Source of the DNA: Branchiostoma floridae
Lineage: Eukaryota > Chordata > Leptocardii > Amphioxiformes > Branchiostomatidae
Assembly: GCF_000003815.2 (NCBI RefSeq)
Contig: NC_049985.1
Coordinates: 773,699-809,935 of the forward strand
Length of the DNA stretch: 36,237 nt
Reading direction: 5' to 3'
Made by a program: the position numbers and the translations under genes. Under the pieces are notes generated by a model. The model was not told where the DNA came from and searched no databases. It saw only the letters and a list, made by a program, of their open reading frames with translations. Shown piece after piece: positions 20,208-28,896 of the stretch (within the stretch, counting starts at the first letter, position 1; every line of letters begins with the position of its first letter).

Positions 20208-20309
20208 TATGCCGCTGTTCCCGCGTGATATGCTAATGAGCCCGCGTTAACTGTAGTTATATGCTAATGGACTTCGCGAATTCGCGGAGCATCTACACGC
20301 GCGCAGAAC

Positions 20310-20336
20310 ATGTCGGGGACCCCTGCTGAGGTATCG
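20310..20336 (+). CDS. Possible short first exon inside the transposon (MSGTPAEVS)
   Basis: ATG in AGAACATGTCG opens nine codons and ends at TCG|GTAAGG, a good donor at 20337. It could be the start of a second transposon gene whose remainder is deleted, or a first exon supplied by the GC-rich element. Very short, so weak. Confidence 0.2.
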
Positions 20337-20503
20337 GTAAGGTATCGTTAGATGGCTTACGAATGGTCCGGACCATTCGGGAGAAATTTTCCCGATATAG
20401 TAATGGCGATATAGTAGTTGCATCTAGACGCTGAAAAAAAGCTGTCGGCGAGAGGTAGTAGGCTCGCCGATATCGGGAAAAACTGTGTGTAGATCGTGCC
20501 TGA

Positions 20504-20939
20504 GTGCCCCCAGCCCAGTCTTGCCTCCATGTCTGGTGCCTGCAGCTGTCTGGTGGTGTTGGTATGGAGGAAGCATCAGTGTGTGTCGTCTCCATGGAGA
20601 CGGGCCGTCACCATGGCAACGTGATGACTCCGGGAGGCCCAGTGTTTGGTTCAGGTTGAGACGTCTCAGGGGTCGGATTTCAGGGTCACGGCCAAGTTCG
20701 CCGGGGTCAGGCGGAGTTCTGATGTTCGCTTGACACAGTTTATGTTTGAGGAGGGATGGGTGAGGTGTTTGGTTCCAGGATTTCCATAGTTTATCCCCGA
20801 AGGAATGGCCAGATACAACTCCTGTAGGCTGGGGTCATTCCTATGGCAGCCAACTGGCTAAAATCTCGGCTGGCAAGCTTGACACGTGCCCGCAAGTCTC
20901 ATCACTTTAGTATAGATTTAATGAAATTGAAGACATTGC
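20504..20939. other. Intronic sequence with X-box-like palindromes, no gene
   Basis: Relatively GC-rich. It contains GTCTCCATGGAGAC (20587-20600) and GTCACCATGGCAAC (20606-20619). Confidence 0.4.
20587..20619. promoter_or_regulatory. Paired X-box (RFX)-like palindromes
   Basis: GTCACCATGGCAAC fits the RFX consensus GTNRCC-N2-RGYAAC. GTCTCCATGGAGAC, five bases upstream, is the same architecture with weaker half-sites. Together with the ideal X-box at 6193, this makes three such palindromes in the intron. Confidence 0.35.
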
Positions 20940-21129
20940 AATGTTTGGCTGATATGAAACGGAGCTGCCTCAGTCCATTTATTTCTTCCAAGTATTAATT
21001 GACAACAAAATCGAGTTCTGAGGATCAAAATCTAAGTTGCACCCTGTGCAACCTGAGTTTAGAAGTAAGTTGCACCAAGCAAAAAGTGGTTGCAATGTGC
21101 AAGTGTGCAAGTGGGTATTTTGCATGCTG
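20940..21129. mobile_element. MITE, TTGCAC family, left-truncated copy 3
   Basis: From CAATGTTTGGCTGATATG to the right end TATTTTGCATGCTG it follows 9075-9263 in the same orientation. The left end is missing, so no TSD is seen. Confidence 0.85.
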
Positions 21130-22335
21130 ATTTATACTTTGTCTTCTCATAGAATACACGATTAACTCATATTGTTAACGTATACTTCAAACAACTTTAT
21201 ACACAGCGTAAATTTGTTCTGAAACCTGAAATAATCTCTCCATTTTACGTACTGAAGGGAATGGTCATTGTATTTTTACTATGATACTAGTGAAATCTGG
21301 ATGTTTGTCCTTTTTCAACATTACACAAGTGTACAACAAGGGTTTGTTGTAAAAAGAACATGACGTGTGTCTATTCACATGGAGATCAGAAAATGTTCAG
21401 CATGATACCAATGTTAGATTATTTATTTTCCAAGTTGGAGTAAGCCTGTAAGGTAAAGTTGTTTCTTCCCTCTATCATAGTCATACAATCTTCAGCAATT
21501 TTAAAAATAATACGATAACGTTTATGCAAAAAGAGTTTTAATGCGTGAGTGTGTTCGTCCTTGTTGAAGACCTGAAATGTACAGAAATTCCCGCCTGTAT
21601 CAGTATGCAAGTCGGCAGCCTACCTGGTGTAATTACCATCTGGTGTCATCTCGACATGAATATTTTATAAGCTTATTGTGCCTTTCTTCTGTTGTCCCTG
21701 TCCTTTGATTTGATGCCACATATTTGATCATATTTGATCCAGTCAAGTATTTTAACTGTCAGTTCAAATTAAGTCATGAAGTCATGCATGAACCAATTCT
21801 GAAATAGTTCTTATTGTGTTAGATATTAGTAAGTTTTATTGCAAATTCATACCCGTGGGCTAATTGCAGGTAACATACAAGATTCAAACAGTGTAAAATA
21901 CAATATCACAGGTGTCTAGTCTAAAACTAGTGAGAGCTAACTCTAGATCCTGGGTTATTGGGTTCGACTCCTTATTTGAAGACAGTGGAAGACGAAAGAT
22001 CCCAACTTTTCTATTATGTGTGGGTTTTGTGATGTTAAAAGGAGGACTGTTTTCTTTTTATCATTGAATGTGAGAAAGTTTGGATGGAATTTGATGGCCT
22101 CTTTGAACAGCTCTTTTCTTTCTTGGTTATAGAGAGGGCAGTATCATATTATAGACAAAGTATTTTTATGCAGGAGGAATCACGAGGATTATGTCTTTAT
22201 TATCCCTTTGTCACCACTTGAGGGACTCTGCTTCCTGGCCCCTTAAGAGTTATGTAATGTTACTAAAAAAGGCATAATCAATATTTAATCTAAACCTGGG
22301 CTTGAACTGTGGTGTACGTAACGAAAATGTCTGAT
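21130..22335. other. Intronic sequence, nothing firm
   Basis: AT-rich. GGGTTCGACTCC at about 21960 resembles a Pol III B box, but no tRNA cloverleaf can be formed. Confidence 0.35.
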
Positions 22336-22440
22336 CAGGACTCAAAATTCATATTGTCCCAGTGTCAAAGGACAGCAAAATTTGGGTCCAGGACAATTCA
22401 ATTTGTGTTTTGGGACAATTTCGGGACAATAGAAAAATTG
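22336..22440. mobile_element. One-ended hAT-like MITE remnant, GGACAA family
   Basis: The left end CAGGACTCAAAATTCAT resembles the CAGGGCTCGAAAT ends elsewhere. It is followed by repeated TTGTCCC/GGGACAA words in both orientations. No right end was found, so it is truncated. Confidence 0.5.
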
Positions 22441-22698
22441 TGACCTTTCTTTAAACTAGATCTAGCATTACGAAACAACACTCTGTTGTCTTCAATACTT
22501 ACTTACTTACTGTAGTACATAATTCCAAAACAACAGGGTTGGACAGTCTATCTGCACTTCGGGGCAACGGGAAACTTCTGGAACACTTAGTGAAAAAAGT
22601 TCATTTTGATGCCTGATGATGTATGTAAACAGAAGTAACTGCCCTGAGGCATTATAAGGGACCAAGTTTGAAGAAAGAGCCAGTCATAACTTGTGAGC

Positions 22699-23047
22699 CA
22701 GGCTTTTAGCCAGGCATGCGTCAACGCGTCATCTGGACGCACTTTTCTTAGAATAACACGATATTTGATGCCCCTGGACGCCCTATACTGAGGAGAAAAC
22801 CCTCTGACAAGCATGAAATTCTGATTGACCAGGGATGCAACCAGGTCATCTGTGGTCACAGTCTTCTACTGTGACATCTGTAACAGTATTTTTGCCTCTT
22901 GGGATACCTTAGAATGCACTGTTTTAACTTAAAATCATGAAAAACTCCATGGAAGGTGGATGCCCCCAGAACCCCTTACAATAGTCACTTACCGCGACTC
23001 ACCAATAAGTTTGGACTCGCTATTATAAAATCCTAGCTAAAGGCCTG
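22699..23047. mobile_element. hAT MITE (CAGGCTTTTAGC ends), exact 8 bp TSD (copy 1)
   Basis: Ends CAGGCTTTTAGCCAGG and CCTAGCTAAAGGCCTG. TTGTGAGC is duplicated exactly on both sides (22691-22698, 23048-23055), the classical 8 bp hAT signature. It is homologous, inverted, to 30000-30355. It contains GACGC/GCGTC words near the left end. The open frame running across it is non-functional. Confidence 0.93.
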
Positions 23048-23055
23048 TTGTGAGC

Positions 23056-23880
23056 CCTGGGGCTGTCCACAGTAAGCCCTTCCCTGTTACAAGTACAGGA
23101 ATGTTCCCCTTTGTACACACATATCATGGTCTTCACGGTATTCTCACGGATCAACGGTTATCGTACATGCTTAATTATTATATTTTATGGAGATGACACC
23201 AGTTTTGCAAGGTAGCAGTGCCTTCCAGGTTCAATTGCTAGTATTCCTGGCTATATGTTCTGGCCTCAGCTGAAAAAGACAATTTACACAACTTTCCTCA
23301 TAGTCATACCATATCCAATCATAAAAATATTTACCTGATTTTGGTTGGGGAGGTAATTATAAGGCTCTAGACACAGTGGATAACAACCCACTGGTCCTAT
23401 GGGGCTAACTTTATTCTCCCTACTACATGTAGTATGTACCTTTGTTACAAAATTAGGGCATTTGTTGTGATGCTGAATAATTCGACATTGTAAGGAATAT
23501 GCTAGTAACATTATGTTTGAAAATCTGAGAACCAACAAATTATTAGTTATAGAAGTGCCAAAGAAGGCTTGTCCCAATAATGGTAAGTATTTCCTGTAGG
23601 AGTCCGACAGTGGGTACATCCTGTGCTGATGGGTGCAGGGCAGGAAGTGCCTATCATGTGGAGGTGTGTGTAGGGTGGTACCCAAACCATTATACTCACC
23701 ATGCTCTCCATCCTCTCTGCACATAGAGAGGAAGGAGAGAAGAATAGAAGAGATTTGGTTGTAGCTATTGTAGGTGTGGATACCTGGCTAAGGTGTGCGT
23801 GTGTGCGGTACCCAAGGCTACTCCTATGTTATTTGTTGGTGTGTTACATGTGTCTCCATGAAAAATGAAAGTATTGTTTT
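23056..23880. other. Intronic sequence, nothing firm
   Basis: A 146-codon minus-strand frame (23284-23724) has no domain and an irregular composition. I do not call it. Confidence 0.35.
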
Positions 23881-23883
23881 GGT

Positions 23884-24092
23884 ATGTGTGCGTGCGTGCG
23901 TGTGTGTGTATGTTTGTGTGTGTGTGCGTATGTGTGTGTGTGTGTGTGCGCGCACGTGCGTGTATGCGCATATGCATACGCATGTGTGTATCTGTGCGTG
24001 TGTGTGTTTGCATGTGTATGCACATGCATGTGAGAGTGTGGGTGCGTGCATGTGGGTGCCTATGTGTGTGTGTTTGTGTGTGTGCACGCATA
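23884..24092. repeat. Imperfect (TG)n tract
   Basis: Alternating purine-pyrimidine sequence, TGTGTG with CG and CA interruptions, about 200 bp. Frames on both strands are repeat artefacts. Confidence 0.95.
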
Positions 24093-24955
24093 GGTGTTGG
24101 GAAGATGAAGGTTGGTCTAAGAACTATGATATTGTGAATAGAATCTGCACCTTGGCACACAGAGTAGTAAATGTTGCCAGATTCACCTTTTCCTCCTACC
24201 TCACTGTCTATATTCCATCCTCCCATGCTTAATTTTCCCTTTGGAATATGCAAGAACCAAAGTTAATTCTTACATCTTTGGCTTATGATTGCAAATAAGT
24301 TCATATAGCCTGATATCTCCTGTTTTCCTTAAAGTGAGACTCTCTTTGGCACACCATTTAAGCCACAGGAAGGACTTAAGATGGTGCCCAAAATAGCAGT
24401 TTTCTTGGCTATTAGCTTTATTCATAGCTCATCGTCAGACAAAATGTGTGCATACGTAAGTCATATTTCCCCTGCTAGACTCTGGCAACCCCTTTGATTC
24501 ACACAGGAAGTGGACCTGAGCTGTTGTGATTACCGAAAGGTATCCAAAATATCATGAAAGCATTTCTTTTGCTGAAAGTATGAATATGTGCTTTATTCAT
24601 AAGACTGAAGTACGTATTTCCGCTTAGCTTAGGAAATGGAAGGAATTGTCTGCATGGTAGAACTTCTATCTCCATGGTTACCGTAAGCCTTTTTCCTGTG
24701 GCGTATGTGTATTTCCATATCAAAGCTTTACTCACGTGGACTAAGTCATATCTGAGACTGTGGTTAACCTCAGGTACACCTTCTTTGAGATCATTTACCA
24801 CAGAATGAAGGTAATGTAAACAAACGTTAGCGATGGGTTTAAATGTTGTATCTAAAAGTTTATGGTATAAACAAGGTTTTCAAGCACAAATGAATGGTTT
24901 AAGGTAGACATAATATCTTTATTTCAACATTTAGGTTGCAGTTATTGAAGAAATA
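24093..24955. other. Intronic sequence, nothing recognised
   Basis: No gene or repeat match in this window. Confidence 0.35.
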
Positions 24956-25468
24956 CTACTGACAAATTTGGGAGGATTTGTTGAATCTTCTTAAATCACC
25001 ACGTAAAATTGAAGAAAATGGTAAAAAGTTAAACGTGCTGTTAAACATTGTGTCACAGATTCTCAAGTCCATTTTTATCTGTTCTTGTAGAAAAAGACGT
25101 GGGAGAAAACAAATTAGATGGTGTTTGTTTGGTGTTAAGTCTAACAATACACGTAGATGTATAATTAACTGTACTAATGCGTGTAATAAGGTCAATCTGA
25201 CTTGTATAACCAAACAGTATTTCTTTACTATGATGACAAACTGAAGCCAAGAAAAGACAGTTCCCACTCTAAGCCATTTGGTGTTGGTTTATACAAATCT
25301 GTAGCGTTACCCCAACTCAAACATTTGTGGAGAGTCAGCGATTTATCGCATTATGAAGAGTTTAAGTCAGCAGATTTAGCTGTTGTATATTCTCATGGTT
25401 TTAGTGGAATCACACGCCTGAATATACTGTATACTTTTAGTCCTAACTCCTTGTCTTTTGGTTTTTAG
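24956..25468 (+). other. Coding-like relic, two overlapping plus-strand frames
   Basis: Open frames at 24978-25244 and 25202-25468 overlap in different frames. The first has a Lys/Arg- and Cys-rich stretch (SIFICSCRKRRGRKQIRW); the second ends LWRVSDLSHYEEFKSADLAV...SPNSLSFGF. Together they could be a frameshifted fragment of an AT-rich mobile-element protein. I recognise no family, and each frame alone is within what chance allows. Confidence 0.2.
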
Positions 25469-26060
25469 GAAAAAAAATCACCTCTAGTTATATATTGCAA
25501 TTAGCCTACGGGCATGGATTTGCAAATAAATATATATATATATATATATTATCTATATATTATCTATAATCAGAAAACTCAAAAGATTCTGTATTCTTTT
25601 CTTTCATTATGAGTACATTAGATTTATCAATGTTCATAATCTTCAAAGCAAAGGACCCTGTCTTATAATGACAATGCTCTGTTGACATGACAAAAAGTAC
25701 AGTTACTTTTGTATGGTCAACTATAGTTTATATAAACTAAAAAAAAGAGAATACAGAATACATCTTACAATTCTACTAATTAAACAATGTAGGATAATAA
25801 GATTCTACTAATTGAACAATATAGGATAATAAGGGATTGTATGTATTCATTTGAAGCTAAGCATATTCTTTGCCACTTATTTCATGAAGTACGGTGCCAG
25901 TGCTGGTTTGGTGGCTTTCTTAGTTGTTTTGTGACACATTCTACCTCACGTTACACATTAAAGACAATACTTTATGCTTTGCTTGTACCGTCAAAGTCTG
26001 TAGCATTTTAGACCCATTCAACAGTAGCGAGCTTATCAACTTTTCTGTTTACAAAGACAA
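25469..26060. other. AT-rich intronic sequence with simple repeats
   Basis: It includes a (TA)n tract at 25529-25550 and a 32 bp tandem duplication at 25771-25833 (TTCTACTAATTAAACAATGT twice, with few changes). Confidence 0.6.
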
Positions 26061-26223
26061 GCCTCCTGATTGGCCAGTTGGCGGTCACATGATCCCGAGG
26101 TCAGACCAATCGTGTCAAAGCTGTGACCTTTAGAAAGTTCATCAGAGTTCAGCCCAGTTTGTGTGCAGTACAGGAAGCCTCCGTGCCTGAAGGCTGCTGC
26201 AGGAGCATATTTACTACGTGAGC
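26060..26223 (+). promoter_or_regulatory. Possible alternative promoter with paired CCAAT boxes
   Basis: An inverted CCAAT box (GATTGGCC, ATTGG at 26069-26073) and a direct one (GACCAATC, CCAAT at 26106-26110) sit 37 bp apart, with composition more balanced than the AT-rich DNA on either side. A short ATG exon with a donor follows at 26224. No TATA or strong CpG island is present. Confidence 0.25.
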
Positions 26224-26237
26224 ATGATCATTGCCAG
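26224..26237 (+). CDS. Possible alternative first coding exon (MIIA + 2 nt)
   Basis: ATG ATC ATT GCC AG, then donor GTTTGT at 26238. It leaves phase 2 with AG before the donor, exactly as the exon at 3147-3169 does, so both could splice to the same downstream exon and give different N-termini. The ORF is closed upstream by an in-frame TGA. The exon is very short and the donor only moderate, so this is a hypothesis. Confidence 0.2.
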
Positions 26238-26239
26238 GT

Positions 26240-26885
26240 TTGTCAAGCTTCTCCTCTTGTTTTTAAGCTGGTTGTTTTGCTTAAACGTTGAGAAGGGTTC
26301 TGTTTATAGCGCTGTCGTTGTTGTGAGCGGGTAGGTTTGCTGGGGGGTGGGGAGTGAGTTTTTGGCAGGTGTGGGTTGTTTTTGACCCTGTGTTGTTTCT
26401 GAGAAGTACACGGGGACTGACTACCGATTTCTGGGTATGATACTTTAAAGTATATATGCTTGTGTTTTTTTCTTTGTTTGAAGTCTTTTAACATTTGTTT
26501 GACGTGTGATATGACTTGTTTACTCTGTAGGTTACAAAAATATGACTTGTTATTGATGTCATCTGCTTGTAAACAGAAATTTGGGTCATTTTCAAGTCTA
26601 AACTTCTGAGTTTAGTAGCCTATAGCCTGGGGTGGTTAGTCTTTTTCTCTCTCTGTCTCTCTCTCTGTCTGTCAGTACAAACTGCAGAAATAGCATTTAT
26701 TCTGTGTTTATTTAGCTTGCTGTTGTTTTTCCCTTCAGTACAACTATGTTTGATCAAACGTTTCTTGTCCATGCCAAAGTAGCGTTGGGCAATCATCCAG
26801 GTATAAACAAGTGCTGCACTCGATTTAGGGCTGCGTTCTTTAATGTAATGTTAGCGTAACGCAGGTACATTAAGGTAAGGGATGT
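26240..26885. other. Intronic sequence, nothing firm
   Basis: It contains a CT-rich run at 26643-26670 and no recognisable gene. Confidence 0.35.
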
Positions 26886-27060
26886 CCCTGTAACTCAACT
26901 GGTAGCAGCCTCACAGTTGAGCCCGTGCTTCCGCATTTGTTGGTAACTTCATGACCCCTGTTCTAAACCCTTGGAAGGTATCTTGGGCCGTAACGTCTAA
27001 AAATGGTCGCCCCACATTCGAGGAGGTACAACCTAACCCTGTGAAAATGTACGCTGCTGA
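26886..27060 (+). mobile_element. Possible tRNA-derived SINE
   Basis: CTGTAACTCAACTGGTAGCAGCC resembles a tRNA D-arm/A-box head (TGTAGCTCAACTGGTAGCAG type) preceded by GGGATGTCC. A matching B box is not clear, and the remaining body is not shared with the SINE at 16255, so the call is tentative. Confidence 0.35.
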
Positions 27061-27100
27061 AACATTATTCAAGGAAACTTGCTGACCTATGTGCCACAAC

Positions 27101-27763
27101 AGGGCTGGAAATACCACCTGCATATGCAGGTTCAGGGTTCTACCCAGGATTTCATTTTAGCGTAGTGGGAATGGTGTGGAAGGGGGGTCTTGGCCCTTCC
27201 ACGGTGAGACTTTGAAAATGTAGAGTTAAAAGTTGGCACTCTGTTAACATGTAAATTGTAGGATTTTCTGGTCAGTTTTAAGGGTAATATCACCATTTTT
27301 CATTGTGCAGACATTGATAAGACATTGTTGAACAAGCAAATGATACCAAAACACCACTACACTAGTTAAAAATTAGCATAGTGGCCCTTATTTTAGCGTA
27401 GTGGTCACAAATTTTAGCGTAGGGGCCCACTACGCTAAAATGCACTGGCTAGAACCCTGAGGTTAGTGCAGGTAAAGTTGGAGCTTTGCAGGTATTTCTG
27501 GTGTCTACCTGCACATAGCCTACACTGGGTTTTATACATAAATGTCCTATGATGTAGGTATATAATTATTGATTGTTATCAGCTGCACTGACTGTTATCA
27601 CCTATCAAGTATGAAAAAAAAAATAGTTTTGGTTTCTGAATAATTTTAGTATGATCCATACTTCCTAAATTGTGGTGCAGGTAAAATTAAGTGTCTGGTG
27701 CAGGTAATTTTCGATGTTACCTGCACCAGTGCAAATATGCAGAAAAAAGTATTTCGAGCCCTG
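27101..27763. mobile_element. hAT-like MITE, TGCAGGT family, 5 bp TSD, carrying a nested element
   Basis: Ends CAGGGCTGGAAATACC and GTATTTCGAGCCCTG, flanked by CACAA on both sides (27096-27100, 27764-27768). Without the nested insertion (27133-27459 plus one TSD copy) it is about 330 bp and collinear with 8437-8794. Confidence 0.92.
27133..27459. mobile_element. Nested hAT-like MITE (CAGGGTTCTA ends), 5 bp TSD
   Basis: The left end CAGGGTTCTACCCAG...CATTTTAGCGTAGTGGG and the right end mirror (CCCACTACGCTAAAATG...CTGGCTAGAACCCTG) make inverted repeats of about 35 bp. AGGTT is duplicated on both sides (27128-27132, 27460-27464), and the uninterrupted host reads GCAGGTTAGTGCAGG as at 6926-6937. 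The TTTTAGCGTAGTGG motif recurs three or more times inside. Confidence 0.95.
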
Positions 27764-27816
27764 CACAAGTGCTGCAATAACAACATGTACATGTTCGGGT
27801 AATGAGGTTTATAATA

Positions 27817-28025
27817 CTGTAAAATGCAGAAATGTTCGCGGTGGATTAATGTTCGCGGTTTTCGCGGTGACCACTTCACCGCGAATTTAAAACCACCGTG
27901 AATATTTTTCTACTATGATATTAGATTGCAGTCTATGGTGTTACTGCGAACTTAAATCCACCGCGAAAAGTCCTTTGTCCCGCTACCGCGAAATTAAATC
28001 CCCGCGAACTTAAAAACATTTACAG
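27817..28025. mobile_element. Mariner-like MITE (CTGTAAATGC family), copy 2
   Basis: Ends CTGTAAAATGCAGAAATG and TTAAAAACATTTACAG, flanked by TA. The interior has GTTCGCGGT, ACCGCGAA and a shorter AT-rich centre. Collinear with 14760-14949. Confidence 0.92.
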
Positions 28026-28027
28026 TA

Positions 28028-28497
28028 CTATACTAGTTGGCAGCTATATTTAAATAGTTAGTCTTGGTATTGTCTGAGAATGAATGGGAAGATAATTGTA
28101 ATTTCTGCATTTTCCAGTATGCCCACTCTAACGCTGTGAGGTGTCCCACTTCAGTACTATTTATGGAGTAACTGTGTCACATATGGTTCACATAGGGCAT
28201 TGACTTTTATGCATATAATTGTGTAATGTAATAACGCCGGTTTCAATTGGTTCTGGCATAGGCCTTCTTTTCTTATGCCAATCTCAACTTTTGAGGATAA
28301 TTTGGGATCCTAACATTACAAGTACAATATAATTATATTATTGAGCGATAGACTGTCGCAAATATATTACTTCACATGGACCATACACGTGTAGTTAGAT
28401 TTCAAAAGCTTACTAGAGTAGAAGCATCTTGAAGCGATGTAGGTTCATATGCTAAATAGCTGAGTTACTGAAGCAACTGGATATGCCTATTTGCATA
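28028..28497. other. Intronic sequence, nothing recognised
   Basis: AT-rich, no gene. Confidence 0.35.
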
Positions 28498-28866
28498 CTG
28501 TAAATGTATTTAAGTTCGCGGGGACTTAATTTCGCGGTTGCGGGAAAAATGACTTTTGTAGTAGTAGTAGACTGGTTTATTCGTTTCACAGAAATACAAA
28601 TGACACGAAATAAAAGCAACCTTGCAGCCGCCAGAGGAGGCTGAATTGTGCAGCTTTTCAATCACAATAGTGGCTTAGATGCAAACACAATTTATAACTA
28701 AAATTACGAGTGCATTTTCGCGGTGGTTTTAATTTTGCGGTAACACGTTAGACTGCAGTCTAGTACCATAATAGAAAACTGTTCGCGGTGGTTTTAAGTT
28801 CGCGGTGAAGTGGTCACCGCGAAAACCGCGAACATAGATCCACCGTGAACATTTCTGCATTTACAG
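28498..28866. mobile_element. Mariner-like MITE (CTGTAAATGC family), copy 3, interrupted
   Basis: Ends CTGTAAATGTATTTAAG and TTTCTGCATTTACAG with TA flanks. In inverted orientation to copy 2. A 157 bp retroelement 3' end sits at 28558-28714. Confidence 0.9.
28558..28714 (-). mobile_element. Retroelement 3' end nested in the MITE
   Basis: Read on the minus strand it has CCTCCTCTGGCGGCTGCAAG, then GTGAAACGAATAAACCAGTC, and ends in a (CTA)n tail (GTAGTAGTAG on the plus strand). That is a LINE or SINE 3' end. TTTT flanks it on both sides (28554-28557, 28715-28718), consistent with a short target duplication. Comparison with the uninterrupted MITE at 27817 shows the insertion point. Confidence 0.75.
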
Positions 28867-28896
28867 TATTAGTTCATATAGATGATGATTAGTTCA

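Larger units (their letters stand above)
19664..20500. mobile_element. GC-rich DNA transposon with GGCCCGATCTA ends, 837 bp
   Basis: The left end GGCCCGATCTAGACACA and the complement of the right end, GGCACGATCTACACACA, extend into a shared TTTTTCCCGATAT for about 30 bp. TGA flanks both ends (19661-19663, 20501-20503); TGAG is possible if the end is moved by one. Subterminal CCCGATAT and CCGATATCGG words and a repeated GCATCTAGAC recur near both ends. Internally there are perfect palindromes at 20275-20286 (CGCGAATTCGCG) and 20361-20378 (GAATGGTCCGGACCATTC). The GC and CpG content is far above the flanks. A 3 bp TSD and GGC start favour a PIF/Harbinger-like element, but the TSD is not the usual TWA, so the superfamily is open. 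Confidence 0.8.

Noticed and set aside
20275-20286. CGCGAATTCGCG, identical to the Drew-Dickerson dodecamer
   Set aside because: A coincidence within a GC-rich transposon full of palindromes; no biological meaning inferred.
21930-21985. tRNA gene suggested by GGGTTCGACTCC
   Set aside because: The flanking bases do not form a T stem or an acceptor stem; at best a worn SINE or chance B box.
23284-23724. 146-codon minus-strand ORF
   Set aside because: No domain, no Kozak or promoter context, low-complexity surroundings; compatible with chance.
23884-24092. Z-DNA or promoter function of the TG/CG tract
   Set aside because: Alternating TG with CG steps can adopt Z-DNA in principle, but nothing nearby indicates a regulated gene.
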